DNA from: Laedolimicola ammoniilytica
GTDB lineage: Bacteria; Bacillota; Clostridia; Lachnospirales; Lachnospiraceae
Reading direction: 5' to 3'
Assembly (NCBI RefSeq): GCF_025567165.1
Contig: NZ_JAOQKC010000012.1
Location: 44,185 to 108,184 of the forward strand
DNA: 64,000 nucleotides
Under the pieces are notes generated by a model that was not told the origin of the DNA, searched no databases, and was given only the letters and a program-made list of their open reading frames with translations. The position numbers were made by a program, and so were the translations under genes. This document shows positions 56,884 to 64,000 of this stretch, piece after piece. Within the stretch, counting starts at the first letter, position 1. Each line of letters starts with the position of its first letter.

Positions 56884-56991
56884 TTAGCATAAGCTAATAA
56901 AATTTCCTTATTGATATTGACAATCAAAATTGATTGATCTAAAATAAGACACGATGTTAGTAAATATTAACTAACTTTTAGTTAAAACTAA
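56884..56991 (+). promoter_or_regulatory. feo promoter with stacked palindromic operators
   Basis: The 320-bp gap before feoA holds TTGACA (56917-56922), 17 bp, TAAAAT (56940-56945). CAATCAA-AA-TTGATTG (56921-56936) lies in the spacer. TTAGC-ATAA-GCTAA lies at 56884-56897, GTTAGT...ACTAAC at 56956-56975 and TTAGTT-AA-AACTAA at 56978-56991. Iron-responsive repression by Fur and/or a DtxR-type regulator is likely. Confidence 0.72.
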
Positions 56992-57049
56992 CGTGCCGCG
57001 ATGGCACAGGAGAATGGAAACGAACGAAAGAAGAGAGGAGCGATCGATC

Positions 57050-57280
57050 ATGATGCCATTAGCAATGTCCAACGCAGGTGATGAACTCATGGTTGCCAGA
57101 GTCGGCGGGAATGAAGAAGCCAAAAAACATCTGGAGGATCTGGGATTCGTGGCAGGCGCGCACATCACAATCATTTCCCAGCTGGGAGACGGCAATATCA
57201 TCGTGAACGTGAAGGAATCCCGGCTTGCAATCACAAGCCAGATGGCTTCCAAAGTGATGGTTGTACCGCAGACCGCCTAG
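57050..57280 (+). CDS. feoA: FeoA-domain protein, first copy
   Basis: 76 residues from ATG at 57050 (AGAGGAG upstream; an adjacent ATG at 57053 is possible). SH3-like FeoA fold with HLEDLGFVAGAHITIISQLG and NVKESRLAITSQMASKVMV. Small partner of the ferrous iron transporter. First gene of the feo operon, followed by a second FeoA. Confidence 0.93.
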   Translation: MMPLAMSNAGDELMVARVGGNEEAKKHLEDLGFVAGAHITIISQLGDGNIIVNVKESRLAITSQMASKVMVVPQTA

Positions 57281-57333
57281 GGCAAGGCCTGCGTTTGTAA
57301 AACATAAGATCGCCAGAAGGAGGAGTGGAAGAA

Positions 57334-57555
57334 ATGAAAACCTTAAGAGATGTTCCGGTAGGAGCCACATCCAAAGTAGTGAAGATTCATGGAGAGGGTG
57401 CGCTGAAGAGACGTATCATGGACATGGGAATCACAAAAGGTACAGAGCTCTATGTGCGTAAAGTAGCGCCGCTTGGAGATCCCATCGAGGTAACGGTCCG
57501 TGGCTACGAGCTTTCACTGCGTAAAGCAGATGCGGATATCCTGGAGATGGAGTAA
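57334..57555 (+). CDS. feoA: FeoA-domain protein, second copy
   Basis: 73 residues from ATG at 57334 (AAGGAGGAG upstream). KTLRDVPVGATSKVVKIHGE, RRIMDMGITKGTELYVRKVA, VTVRGYELSLRKADA is the classical FeoA sequence. It differs strongly from the first copy. Two FeoA proteins before FeoB are common in clostridia. Confidence 0.95.
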   Translation: MKTLRDVPVGATSKVVKIHGEGALKRRIMDMGITKGTELYVRKVAPLGDPIEVTVRGYELSLRKADADILEME

Positions 57556-57627
57556 GCTTTAAAATGAAGCGTCATTTCAAATCAAATTATGATCCGGAGG
57601 ATGAAAGGATCAGGAAAAGGGGAAGAC

Positions 57628-59793
57628 ATGTCAATTAAAATTGCACTTGCAGGAAATCCGAACTGCGGCAAAACAACATTGTTCAACAATCTGACAGGCA
57701 GCAACCAGTATGTGGGAAACTGGCCTGGCGTAACAGTAGAGAAGAAGGAAGGACGTCTGGTAGGGAATAAGGACGTCATCATTCAGGACCTTCCGGGTAT
57801 CTATTCCTTGAGCCCGTACACACTTGAGGAAGTCGTAACCAGAAACTATCTGGTACAGGAGAAGCCGGACGTTATTCTGAACATCATCGACGGTACGAAC
57901 ATCGAGCGTAACCTGTATCTGACCACACAGCTGGTTGAGGTAGGTCTGCCGATGGTTATCGCTATCAACATGATGGACCTGGTAAGAAAGAACGGCGACA
58001 AGATCGATATCGCTAAGCTTGAGAAGAAGCTGGGTTGCAAGGTCATCGAGATCAGCGCACTGAAGGGCGACGCGACTAAGAAGGCGGCAGAGCTGTGTAT
58101 CGAGGAAGCGAAGAAGGGTAAACAGACAGAGCTTCCCCACGTATTTACCGGCAGCGTAGAACACGCTATCGCTCACATTGAGGAGTCCATTCAGGGACTG
58201 GTAGATGCCACAGAGCTTCGTTGGTATGCTATCAAGGTATTCGAGCGCGATTCTAAGGCTCTGGAGCACATTCAGCTTTCCGCTGACCTGAAATCCCATC
58301 TGGAAGAGCACATCAAAGAGTGCGAGAAGGAGATGGACGACGATGCTGAGAGTATCATCACCAACCAGAGATATCTGTATATCCAGGAGCTGGTAAAGGA
58401 GTGTGTATCCAAGAAGCGTAAGGCCGGTGAGCTTTCCACCTCAGATAAGATTGACAAGATTGTAACCAACCGTATTCTGGCTCTGCCGATTTTCGCGGTT
58501 GTGATGTTCCTGGTTTACTATATTGCGGTATCTACCATCGGTACTGTAGTAACAGACTGGACCAACGACGTTCTGTTCGGCGAGTGGCTGCAGGGCGGAG
58601 CGGAAACTCTGCTGACTAACGCAGGCGCTTCCGACTGGGTTATCTCCCTGGTGGTGGACGGTATCCTGGGCGGCCTGGGCGCGCCGATTGGCTTCGTTCC
58701 GCAGATGGCTATCGTATTCCTGTTCCTGTCCATCCTTGAGGACTGCGGTTACATGGCCCGGGTGGCGTTCATCATGGACCGTGTATTCCGTCGTTTCGGT
58801 CTGTCAGGAAAGAGCTTCATTCCGTTCCTGATTTCCTCTGGCTGTGGTGTTCCGGGTATCATGGGTACCAGAACCATTGAGAGCGAGAGCGACCGCCGTA
58901 TGACCATGATGACCACAACCATGATTCCCTGTGGCGCGAAGCTGCCGGTTATCGCCCTGATTGCAGGCTTCCTGATGGGCGGCGCATGGTGGATGGCTCC
59001 GGTGATGTACTTTGCCGGTATCATCATGGTTATCGTTTGCTGTATCATTCTGAAGAAGACAAAGATGTTTGCCGGCGATCCGGTTCCCTTCGTTATGGAG
59101 CTTCCGGCATACCATGTTCCTTCTGTTAAGGGCGTACTGCTTCACGTATGGGAGCGTGTATGGGCATTCATTAAGAAGGCCGGTACGATTCTGTTCCTCT
59201 GCTGTGCAGTGATGTGGTTCCTTGGTTCCTTCGGCTTCGTAGACGGAAGCTTCGGACTGGTAGATTCCGCAGATTCTCTGCTGGCTGTGATCGGCGGCGT
59301 ACTTGCTCCGCTGTTTGCTCCGCTGGGCTTCGGTACCTGGCAGGCAGTTGCCTCCTCTCTGTCCGGTTTCGTGGCAAAAGAGGGTATCGTTTCCACCATG
59401 GGTCTGCTGTCCTCTCTGGCTGTTGAGGTGGAAGAGTACGAGGTATCCATGCACGACGCATTTGCGGCATTCTTCCCCAGCGGAATCGCAGCAGTATCCT
59501 TCCTGCTGTTCAACATGTTCGACTCACCGTGTCTGGCAGCTATCTCCTCCATGGCGAAGGAGATGGGCAATCGGAAGTTCTTCTGGTTTGCTATCCTGTT
59601 CCAGAACCTGATGGCTTACTGCGTAGCACTGGTGGTATATCAGCTGGTTGGTCTGGCTATCGGCGAGGTGGCATTCAATGTGTTCACTGTTGTGGCACTG
59701 GCAGTACTTGCAGTTCTGCTGTACCTGCTGTTCCGTCCGGATCCCAACAAGAAGAAGGTTTCTGAGGGAAAAGCTGCGAAGGCAGGCGTATAA
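57628..59793 (+). CDS. feoB: Ferrous iron transport protein B
   Basis: 721 residues from ATG at 57628 (AAGGGGAAG upstream). N-terminal G domain IALAGNPNCGKTTLFNNLTG (G1), DLPGIYSLSPYT (G3), NMMDLVRKNGDKID (G4). The membrane part has two Gate motifs (IPFLISSGCGVPGIMGTRTI, FVAKEGIVSTMG) and about ten helices. GTP-driven Fe(II) uptake permease. Ends in a Lys-rich tail. Confidence 0.98.
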   Translation: MSIKIALAGNPNCGKTTLFNNLTGSNQYVGNWPGVTVEKKEGRLVGNKDVIIQDLPGIYSLSPYTLEEVVTRNYLVQEKPDVILNIIDGTNIERNLYLTTQLVEVGLPMVIAINMMDLVRKNGDKIDIAKLEKKLGCKVIEISALKGDATKKAAELCIEEAKKGKQTELPHVFTGSVEHAIAHIEESIQGLVDATELRWYAIKVFERDSKALEHIQLSADLKSHLEEHIKECEKEMDDDAESIITNQRYLYIQELVKECVSKKRKAGELSTSDKIDKIVTNRILALPIFAVVMFLVYYIAVSTIGTVVTDWTNDVLFGEWLQGGAETLLTNAGASDWVISLVVDGILGGLGAPIGFVPQMAIVFLFLSILEDCGYMARVAFIMDRVFRRFGLSGKSFIPFLISSGCGVPGIMGTRTIESESDRRMTMMTTTMIPCGAKLPVIALIAGFLMGGAWWMAPVMYFAGIIMVIVCCIILKKTKMFAGDPVPFVMELPAYHVPSVKGVLLHVWERVWAFIKKAGTILFLCCAVMWFLGSFGFVDGSFGLVDSADSLLAVIGGVLAPLFAPLGFGTWQAVASSLSGFVAKEGIVSTMGLLSSLAVEVEEYEVSMHDAFAAFFPSGIAAVSFLLFNMFDSPCLAAISSMAKEMGNRKFFWFAILFQNLMAYCVALVVYQLVGLAIGEVAFNVFTVVALAVLAVLLYLLFRPDPNKKKVSEGKAAKAGV

Positions 59794-59918
59794 AAAAGTT
59801 TATTATCTAAGTATAACATAAGCCATAAGGGAGCGCTCGTTGTCTGAGACAGCGGGCGTAACCTTTACAGAAAAATATACCCCCATATGGTATTTTGAAA
59901 ATAAAGAAAGGTAATAGT

Positions 59919-60311
59919 ATGAACGCAAATGTCCCTGTAAACAGCACCGATAAAATTGTATTGATTTTACTGGCAGTCCTAGCTGTGGTCGCTGTCCGCA
60001 TTGTTATCAGCTTCTTTAAGCCGGATAAGCCGAAGGCAGGCGCGAAGCCTCACAGGCGCTCCGCCAAAGCAGCAGGTCTCACCGAGGTCATCGTCGGGAT
60101 CGACGGTATGATGTGCGGCATGTGCGAGGCCCACATCAAAGACGCCATCCGTGGGCAGTTCCCTCAGGCCAAGGGGGTCTCTGCCTCTCATGTGAAGGGA
60201 CAGGCTATCTTTTATCTGCCGGAGCAGCTGACCACGGAAGCCATTGCCGAAGCCCTCCACGCGGGGATCGATCCGCTGGGGTACACGGTTGGCGATGTGA
60301 TAATAGGATAA
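59919..60311 (+). CDS. Membrane-anchored heavy-metal-associated (HMA) domain protein
   Basis: 130 residues from ATG at 59919 (AAAGG upstream). One helix (KIVLILLAVLAVVAVRIVIS), a basic linker, then a ferredoxin-like HMA domain with the metal site GMMCGMCEAHIKDAI. Located directly after feoB, so it may handle iron or copper at the membrane. Unusual as a stand-alone anchored HMA domain. Confidence 0.8.
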   Translation: MNANVPVNSTDKIVLILLAVLAVVAVRIVISFFKPDKPKAGAKPHRRSAKAAGLTEVIVGIDGMMCGMCEAHIKDAIRGQFPQAKGVSASHVKGQAIFYLPEQLTTEAIAEALHAGIDPLGYTVGDVIIG

Positions 60312-60324
60312 TGAAGAAGAAAGG

Positions 60325-60369
60325 CGTCTCTGCCGCAGCATGTTTATGTTGCAGGCAGAGACGTTTTTT
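60325..60369 (+). terminator. Terminator of the feo operon
   Basis: CGTCTCTGCC pairs perfectly with GGCAGAGACG, with further pairing inside, and is followed by six T. Confidence 0.9.
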
Positions 60370-60421
60370 GATTTTTCAATAAAAATATGTTGTTTTTCTG
60401 TTGGATTTATCTATATTTATA

Positions 60422-60449
60422 TTGACTTATGTTGGAATAGTGCTATAAT
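60422..60449 (+). promoter_or_regulatory. Promoter of the SDR-PHP-dehydrogenase operon
   Basis: TTGACT (60422-60427), 16 bp, TATAAT (60444-60449), about 70 bp before the SDR start. Confidence 0.72.
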
Positions 60450-60516
60450 GAAAGCATAAAGTACGGAAAAACAATCAAAATTGGAAAAATCTCACATATA
60501 AAAGGAGGAATTTAGT

Positions 60517-61389
60517 ATGAATCTGGCAGAAGCAAAGGAATACGCCAAGAAAAACATTCACAACCGTCCGGCGACTACAGGCCGTCTGGCTGGTAAAATC
60601 GCAGTGGTAACCGGAGGAGCCCAGGGCTTCGGTCTGGGAATCGCGACAGAGATGTACCATGAGGGAGCAAGCGTTGTACTTGCGGACCTGAATGTGGATC
60701 AGGCAAAGGAAGCGGCGAAAGCGTTCGGCGACCGTGCCGTAGGCCTGAAGGTAGACGTATCCGACCCGGCGTCCATGGAGCAGATGGTATGCGACGCGGT
60801 AGAGCATTTTGGGGGCATCGATATCTTTGTGTCCAACGCAGGCGTTCTGAAGGCAGGCAGCCTGGACGATATGGATCCGGCGGCATTCGCGTTTGTAACC
60901 AAGGTCAATTATATCGGCTATTTTAACGCTGCCAAGTATGCTTCCGCGATTATGAAGGCACAGCACGACGCAGATCCGGAGCAGTGGTTCGATATTATCC
61001 AGATCAACTCCAAATCCGGCCTGGTAGGCTCTAAGAACAACAGCGCTTACGCAGGCGGTAAGTTCGGCGGCATTGGCCTGACCCAGAGCTTTGCCCTGGA
61101 GCTGGTAACCTCCAACATTAAAGTAAATTCCATCTGCCCGGGCAACTTCTATGACGGCCCTCTGTGGTCCGACCCGGAGAGAGGACTCTTCGTACAGTAC
61201 CTGAACGCAGGTAAGGTTCCGGGAGCAAAGACCGTACAGGACGTAAAGGATTATTACCTGTCCAAGTCCCCGATTCACAGAGGCTGCACTCCGAAGGATG
61301 TGGCGAAGGCACTGTTCTACGCGGTAGAACAGGAGTTTGAGACAGGCCAGGCTATTCCGGTGACAGGCGGTCAGACCATGCTGAACTAG
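60517..61389 (+). CDS. SDR-family NAD(P)-dependent oxidoreductase (sugar-phosphate dehydrogenase type)
   Basis: 290 residues from ATG at 60517 (AAAGGAGG upstream). Rossmann motif VVTGGAQGFGLGI, DLNVDQAKEAAKAF, NAGVLKAG, and the catalytic Ser...Tyr-x-x-x-Lys (INSKSGLVGSKNNSAYAGGK). Resembles sorbitol-6-phosphate 2-dehydrogenase-like SDRs. The substrate is not certain. First gene of a three-gene operon. Confidence 0.9.
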   Translation: MNLAEAKEYAKKNIHNRPATTGRLAGKIAVVTGGAQGFGLGIATEMYHEGASVVLADLNVDQAKEAAKAFGDRAVGLKVDVSDPASMEQMVCDAVEHFGGIDIFVSNAGVLKAGSLDDMDPAAFAFVTKVNYIGYFNAAKYASAIMKAQHDADPEQWFDIIQINSKSGLVGSKNNSAYAGGKFGGIGLTQSFALELVTSNIKVNSICPGNFYDGPLWSDPERGLFVQYLNAGKVPGAKTVQDVKDYYLSKSPIHRGCTPKDVAKALFYAVEQEFETGQAIPVTGGQTMLN

Positions 61390-61398
61390 GAGGAATTT

Positions 61399-62577
61399 AT
61401 GGATAAATTTGTGGAACGGCAGGAGGTCTTAAAGCTTCTGAACGCTCCTACGCCGGAGGAGCGGCTGGCGAACCTGGCCATTCTGATCGGCGGCGAGAAG
61501 GAGAAGCCGGAGGTAAAGCCTCAGTTTGCCAACAATCACATACATACCATTTACTCATTTTCCCCGTACTCCCCGACGGCGGCGGTATACTGTGCCCGGG
61601 ACGAGGGTCTTCAGACAGCCGGAATCATGGATCACGACAGCATCGCCGGAGCCGTAGAATTTCGGAAAGCGGGCAAGATCGCCGGGATTGGCACCACCTG
61701 TGGTATGGAGTGCCGCGTGGATCTGTCAGCCACGAAGATGGCGGGCCGGAAGCTGAATAATCCGGATCAGGCCGGTATCTGTTACATGGCGATTCACAGC
61801 ATCCCGGCGACGGGCTTCAAGCGTCTGGACGAGGTCTTCGCTCCCTTACGGGAAAAACGAAATGTGCGGAACCGCAAGATGGTGGCGAATATCAATGAGC
61901 TGATGAAGCCCTATGGTATTGAAGTGGATTTCGATCAGGACGTCGTTCCCATTTCCCAGTATCAGAACGGCGGTTCCATCACCGAGCGCCATGTGCTCTG
62001 CGCCTTAAGCCAGAAGATTCTGGACAAAGCACCCCGGGGCGGCTGTGCAGACTTCGTGGAGCAGGAACTGGGCGTCGCGTTAAATGACACTGCAAAAGCG
62101 CGGCTGTCGGATCCGGAAAATCCGCATCTGATCTACGACCTGCTGGGCGTCATGAAAGCGGAGCTGGTATCCAAGATCTACGTACCGGCCACGGACGAGT
62201 GTATGCCCTTTGCAGACCTGGTAAAGCTGGCCGACGAGGTGGGCGCGATTCTCTGCTATCCCTATCTGGGCGATGTGACGAATTCCGTCACAGGCGATAA
62301 GAAGGCGGCGAAGTTCGAGGACGATTTTCTGGATGAGCTGTTCGAAATGCTGAAGGAAGAGGGCGTACACGGCGTCACTTACATGCCGGCCCGCAATACG
62401 AAGGAGCAGATGACCAGACTGCAGAAGCTCTGCCGCGATTACGGCATGATGGAGATCTCCGGCGAGGACGTGAATTCCTCCCGCCAGAGCATGATCTGCA
62501 AACAGCTGGAGGATCCGCAGTTCAAGCACCTGGTAGACGCCACCTGGAAATTAATCGAGCGTGAGAAAGTAGATTAA
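61399..62577 (+). CDS. PHP-domain metallohydrolase
   Basis: 392 residues starting 9 bp after the SDR stop (AGGAGG). Metal ligands of the PHP fold: FANNHIHTIYSFSPYSP, GIMDHDSIAGAVEF, CGMECRVDL, AIHSI and the C-terminal GEDVNSSRQSM. Members hydrolyse phosphate esters. In this operon a sugar-phosphate phosphatase or esterase is likely. The exact substrate is unknown. Confidence 0.85.
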   Translation: MDKFVERQEVLKLLNAPTPEERLANLAILIGGEKEKPEVKPQFANNHIHTIYSFSPYSPTAAVYCARDEGLQTAGIMDHDSIAGAVEFRKAGKIAGIGTTCGMECRVDLSATKMAGRKLNNPDQAGICYMAIHSIPATGFKRLDEVFAPLREKRNVRNRKMVANINELMKPYGIEVDFDQDVVPISQYQNGGSITERHVLCALSQKILDKAPRGGCADFVEQELGVALNDTAKARLSDPENPHLIYDLLGVMKAELVSKIYVPATDECMPFADLVKLADEVGAILCYPYLGDVTNSVTGDKKAAKFEDDFLDELFEMLKEEGVHGVTYMPARNTKEQMTRLQKLCRDYGMMEISGEDVNSSRQSMICKQLEDPQFKHLVDATWKLIEREKVD

Positions 62578-62606
62578 GCCATAGATTTCATAAAAGGAGA
62601 AGAACT

Positions 62607-63869
62607 ATGAAAGCAAAAGCACTGAGACTTTACGGAAAAGAAGATTTACGTCTGGACGAATATGAGCTTCCGGAGATTAAGGACGACGAGATTCTGGCGA
62701 GAGTCGTATCCGACAGTATCTGCATGTCTTCCTACAAAGCAGCCATGCAGGGCGAGGATCACAAGCGTGTTCCGGAAAATATCAAAGAGCATCCGGTTAT
62801 CATCGGCCATGAGTTCTGCGGTGACCTGGTAAAGGTAGGAGCAAAATGGGCACATGAGTTCAAGGAGGGTGAGAAATTCTCCATCCAGCCGGCTCTGAAC
62901 TACAAGGGAAGCCTGGCGGCTCCGGGATACTCCTATGAGTACATCGGCGGCGACGCTACATATATCATTATTCCGAACGAGGTTATGGAGATGGGCTGTC
63001 TGCTTCATTTCGACAGCGACAACTTCTTCGGCGGCTCTCTGACAGAGCCTCTGTCCTGCGTAGCAGGTACCTTCCACGCCATGTATCATGCCACCAGAGG
63101 AAAATACGAGCATGACATGGGCATCGTAGAGGGCGGCAAGATGGCGATCCTGGCAGGTGTAGGCCCCATGGGACTGGCTGCTATTGACTATATCACACAC
63201 TGTGACAGATGTCCGTCTCTCTTAGTAGTTACCGACATCGACGACGCGAGACTGGCGCGCGCGGCACAGGTGCTTCCGACGGAAGAGGCTGCCAAGAAGG
63301 GGATCAAGCTGGTATATGCCAACACAGGCAAGGTAGAGGACGCCCATAAGTTTATGATGGACTTCACTGACGGCGAAGGCTTCAACGACGTGCTGGTATT
63401 CGCTCCGGTAGCTCCGGTGGTAGAGCTGGCTGACAGCATTCTGGCACAGGACGGCTGCCTGAACTTCTTCGCAGGCCCCTCCAACCCGGCATTCTCCGCG
63501 CCGTTCAACTTCTACAATGTACATTACGCAGGAACCCACGTGGTAGGAACCTCCGGTGGAAATACGGACGATATGAAAGAGTGCCTTTCCATGATCGGGC
63601 AGGGCAAGCTGGATCCGGCTATCCTGGTAACACATATCGGAGGCCTGAACGTGGCAAGAGAAACCACGCTGAACCTGCCGAACGTACCGGGCGGAAAGAA
63701 ACTGATTTACACCCATATCTCCCTGCCGCTGACCGCGATTGCAGACTTTGAGGAGAAGGGAAAAGAGGATCCGATGTTCGCGGAGCTGGCGAAGATCGTA
63801 GCCAAGACCAACGGCTTGTGGAATGCAGAGGCAGAGAAATATCTGCTGGAGCACGCACCGGCTATCTAA
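62607..63869 (+). CDS. Zinc-binding dehydrogenase (L-sorbose-1-phosphate reductase-like)
   Basis: 420 residues from ATG at 62607 (AAGGAG upstream). MDR fold: VIIGHEFCGDLVKVGAKWAH (GHE zinc motif), FGGSLTEPLSCVAGTFHAMY, Rossmann MAILAGVGPMGLAAIDYITH and VVTDIDDARLARA. The sequence type matches SorE-like reductases acting on ketose/polyol phosphates. Together with the SDR it could interconvert a sugar phosphate and a polyol phosphate. The conserved catalytic Cys of classical ADHs appears as SICMSSYK. Confidence 0.86.
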   Translation: MKAKALRLYGKEDLRLDEYELPEIKDDEILARVVSDSICMSSYKAAMQGEDHKRVPENIKEHPVIIGHEFCGDLVKVGAKWAHEFKEGEKFSIQPALNYKGSLAAPGYSYEYIGGDATYIIIPNEVMEMGCLLHFDSDNFFGGSLTEPLSCVAGTFHAMYHATRGKYEHDMGIVEGGKMAILAGVGPMGLAAIDYITHCDRCPSLLVVTDIDDARLARAAQVLPTEEAAKKGIKLVYANTGKVEDAHKFMMDFTDGEGFNDVLVFAPVAPVVELADSILAQDGCLNFFAGPSNPAFSAPFNFYNVHYAGTHVVGTSGGNTDDMKECLSMIGQGKLDPAILVTHIGGLNVARETTLNLPNVPGGKKLIYTHISLPLTAIADFEEKGKEDPMFAELAKIVAKTNGLWNAEAEKYLLEHAPAI

Positions 63870-63888
63870 AAACAGAGGAAACAGAGAC

Positions 63889-63922
63889 AGAGCGCATTTC
63901 CTGCGGGGATGCGCTCTTTTTT
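63889..63922 (+). terminator. Terminator of the SDR-PHP-dehydrogenase operon
   Basis: AGAGCGCAT pairs perfectly with ATGCGCTCT over an 11-nt loop, followed by TTTTT. The remaining 78 bp to the window end hold no visible gene. Confidence 0.92.
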
Positions 63923-64000
63923 ACTTTATAGGAAAGACCGCCTCCGGCGCTCTCTTGAACGAAAAAGGCCCGCGCGGAGGCGGGCATGAAAACGGGACGG

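Overview
The window is a draft scaffold from a spore-forming, low-GC-lineage Firmicute, most likely a Lachnospiraceae-type gut Clostridium. The evidence is the cotJ spore-coat genes, two CotH proteins, a FeoA-FeoA-FeoB operon, TTGACA/TATAAT promoters and AGGAGG-type ribosome binding sites. The species cannot be named from sequence alone. About 35 kb of siphophage DNA (1-35032) is joined through an 11-N gap to about 29 kb of host chromosome (35044-64000).

Phage layout. A leftward lysogeny block (1-3363) holds the N-terminal part of a large serine integrase, a small unknown protein, a putative PBECR-type nuclease, an ImmA protease and a cI-like repressor. A divergent operator region leads into the rightward early genes (3487-16012). 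These include two copies of an HTH/HTH/helical-protein module, an HNH protein, a tyrosine recombinase, a TubR/TubZ-like partition pair behind six iterons spaced exactly 10 bp, a replication initiator, SSB and an ArpU-like late regulator. A late promoter with three 9-bp repeats (16020-16051) starts the late region. It has a structured leader, an RHH repressor, an ORF6N protein, a leftward moron cluster, HNH, terminase, portal, protease, HK97-type capsid, connectors, tail proteins with a frameshifted chaperone, tape measure, Dit, an S74-containing tail protein, a receptor-binding protein (RBP), holin and amidase.

Most notable system. The last part of the RBP gene looks like a four-cassette DNA-inversion switch (shufflon-like). 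A 12-bp core, GGTAAATGCGAA, occurs four times in alternating orientation (sites A, B, C, D). Each copy sits at the start of a different open C-terminal module of 83-103 residues, always in the same reading frame (Val-Asn-Ala-Asn/Lys). One module is expressed in the RBP. The other three are silent, lying behind and beyond holin/lysin. The phage tyrosine recombinase is a candidate driver.

Integration. The phage has a 48-bp attP with perfect 19-bp arms directly after the integrase stop codon. The host junction lies exactly at the dyad centre and cuts cotJC (manganese-catalase-like coat protein) inside the conserved TDIGTEE motif. The first contig carries an intact attP and ends inside the integrase C-terminal half, while its N-terminal half is at the window start. 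Phage DNA was therefore assembled as a circle (or head-to-tail repeat), and a 287-bp end segment is repeated next to the host. Circular DNA, a TubZ partition system and insertion in a sporulation gene together suggest a phage that can live as a plasmid and/or behaves like a skin-type intervening element.

Host layout. Leftward cotJA-cotJB-cotJC' is followed by rightward lysA-like decarboxylase, two tandem CotH proteins, pyk-mutS-mutL, a glycosyltransferase-MarR fusion, a small Cys protein, a leftward Gfo/Idh/MocA oxidoreductase, a DacF-type carboxypeptidase, an FGGY kinase interrupted by a 294-N gap, a phosphoesterase, scpA-scpB, feoA-feoA-feoB with an HMA protein, and an SDR-PHP-zinc dehydrogenase operon probably for polyol or sugar-phosphate metabolism.
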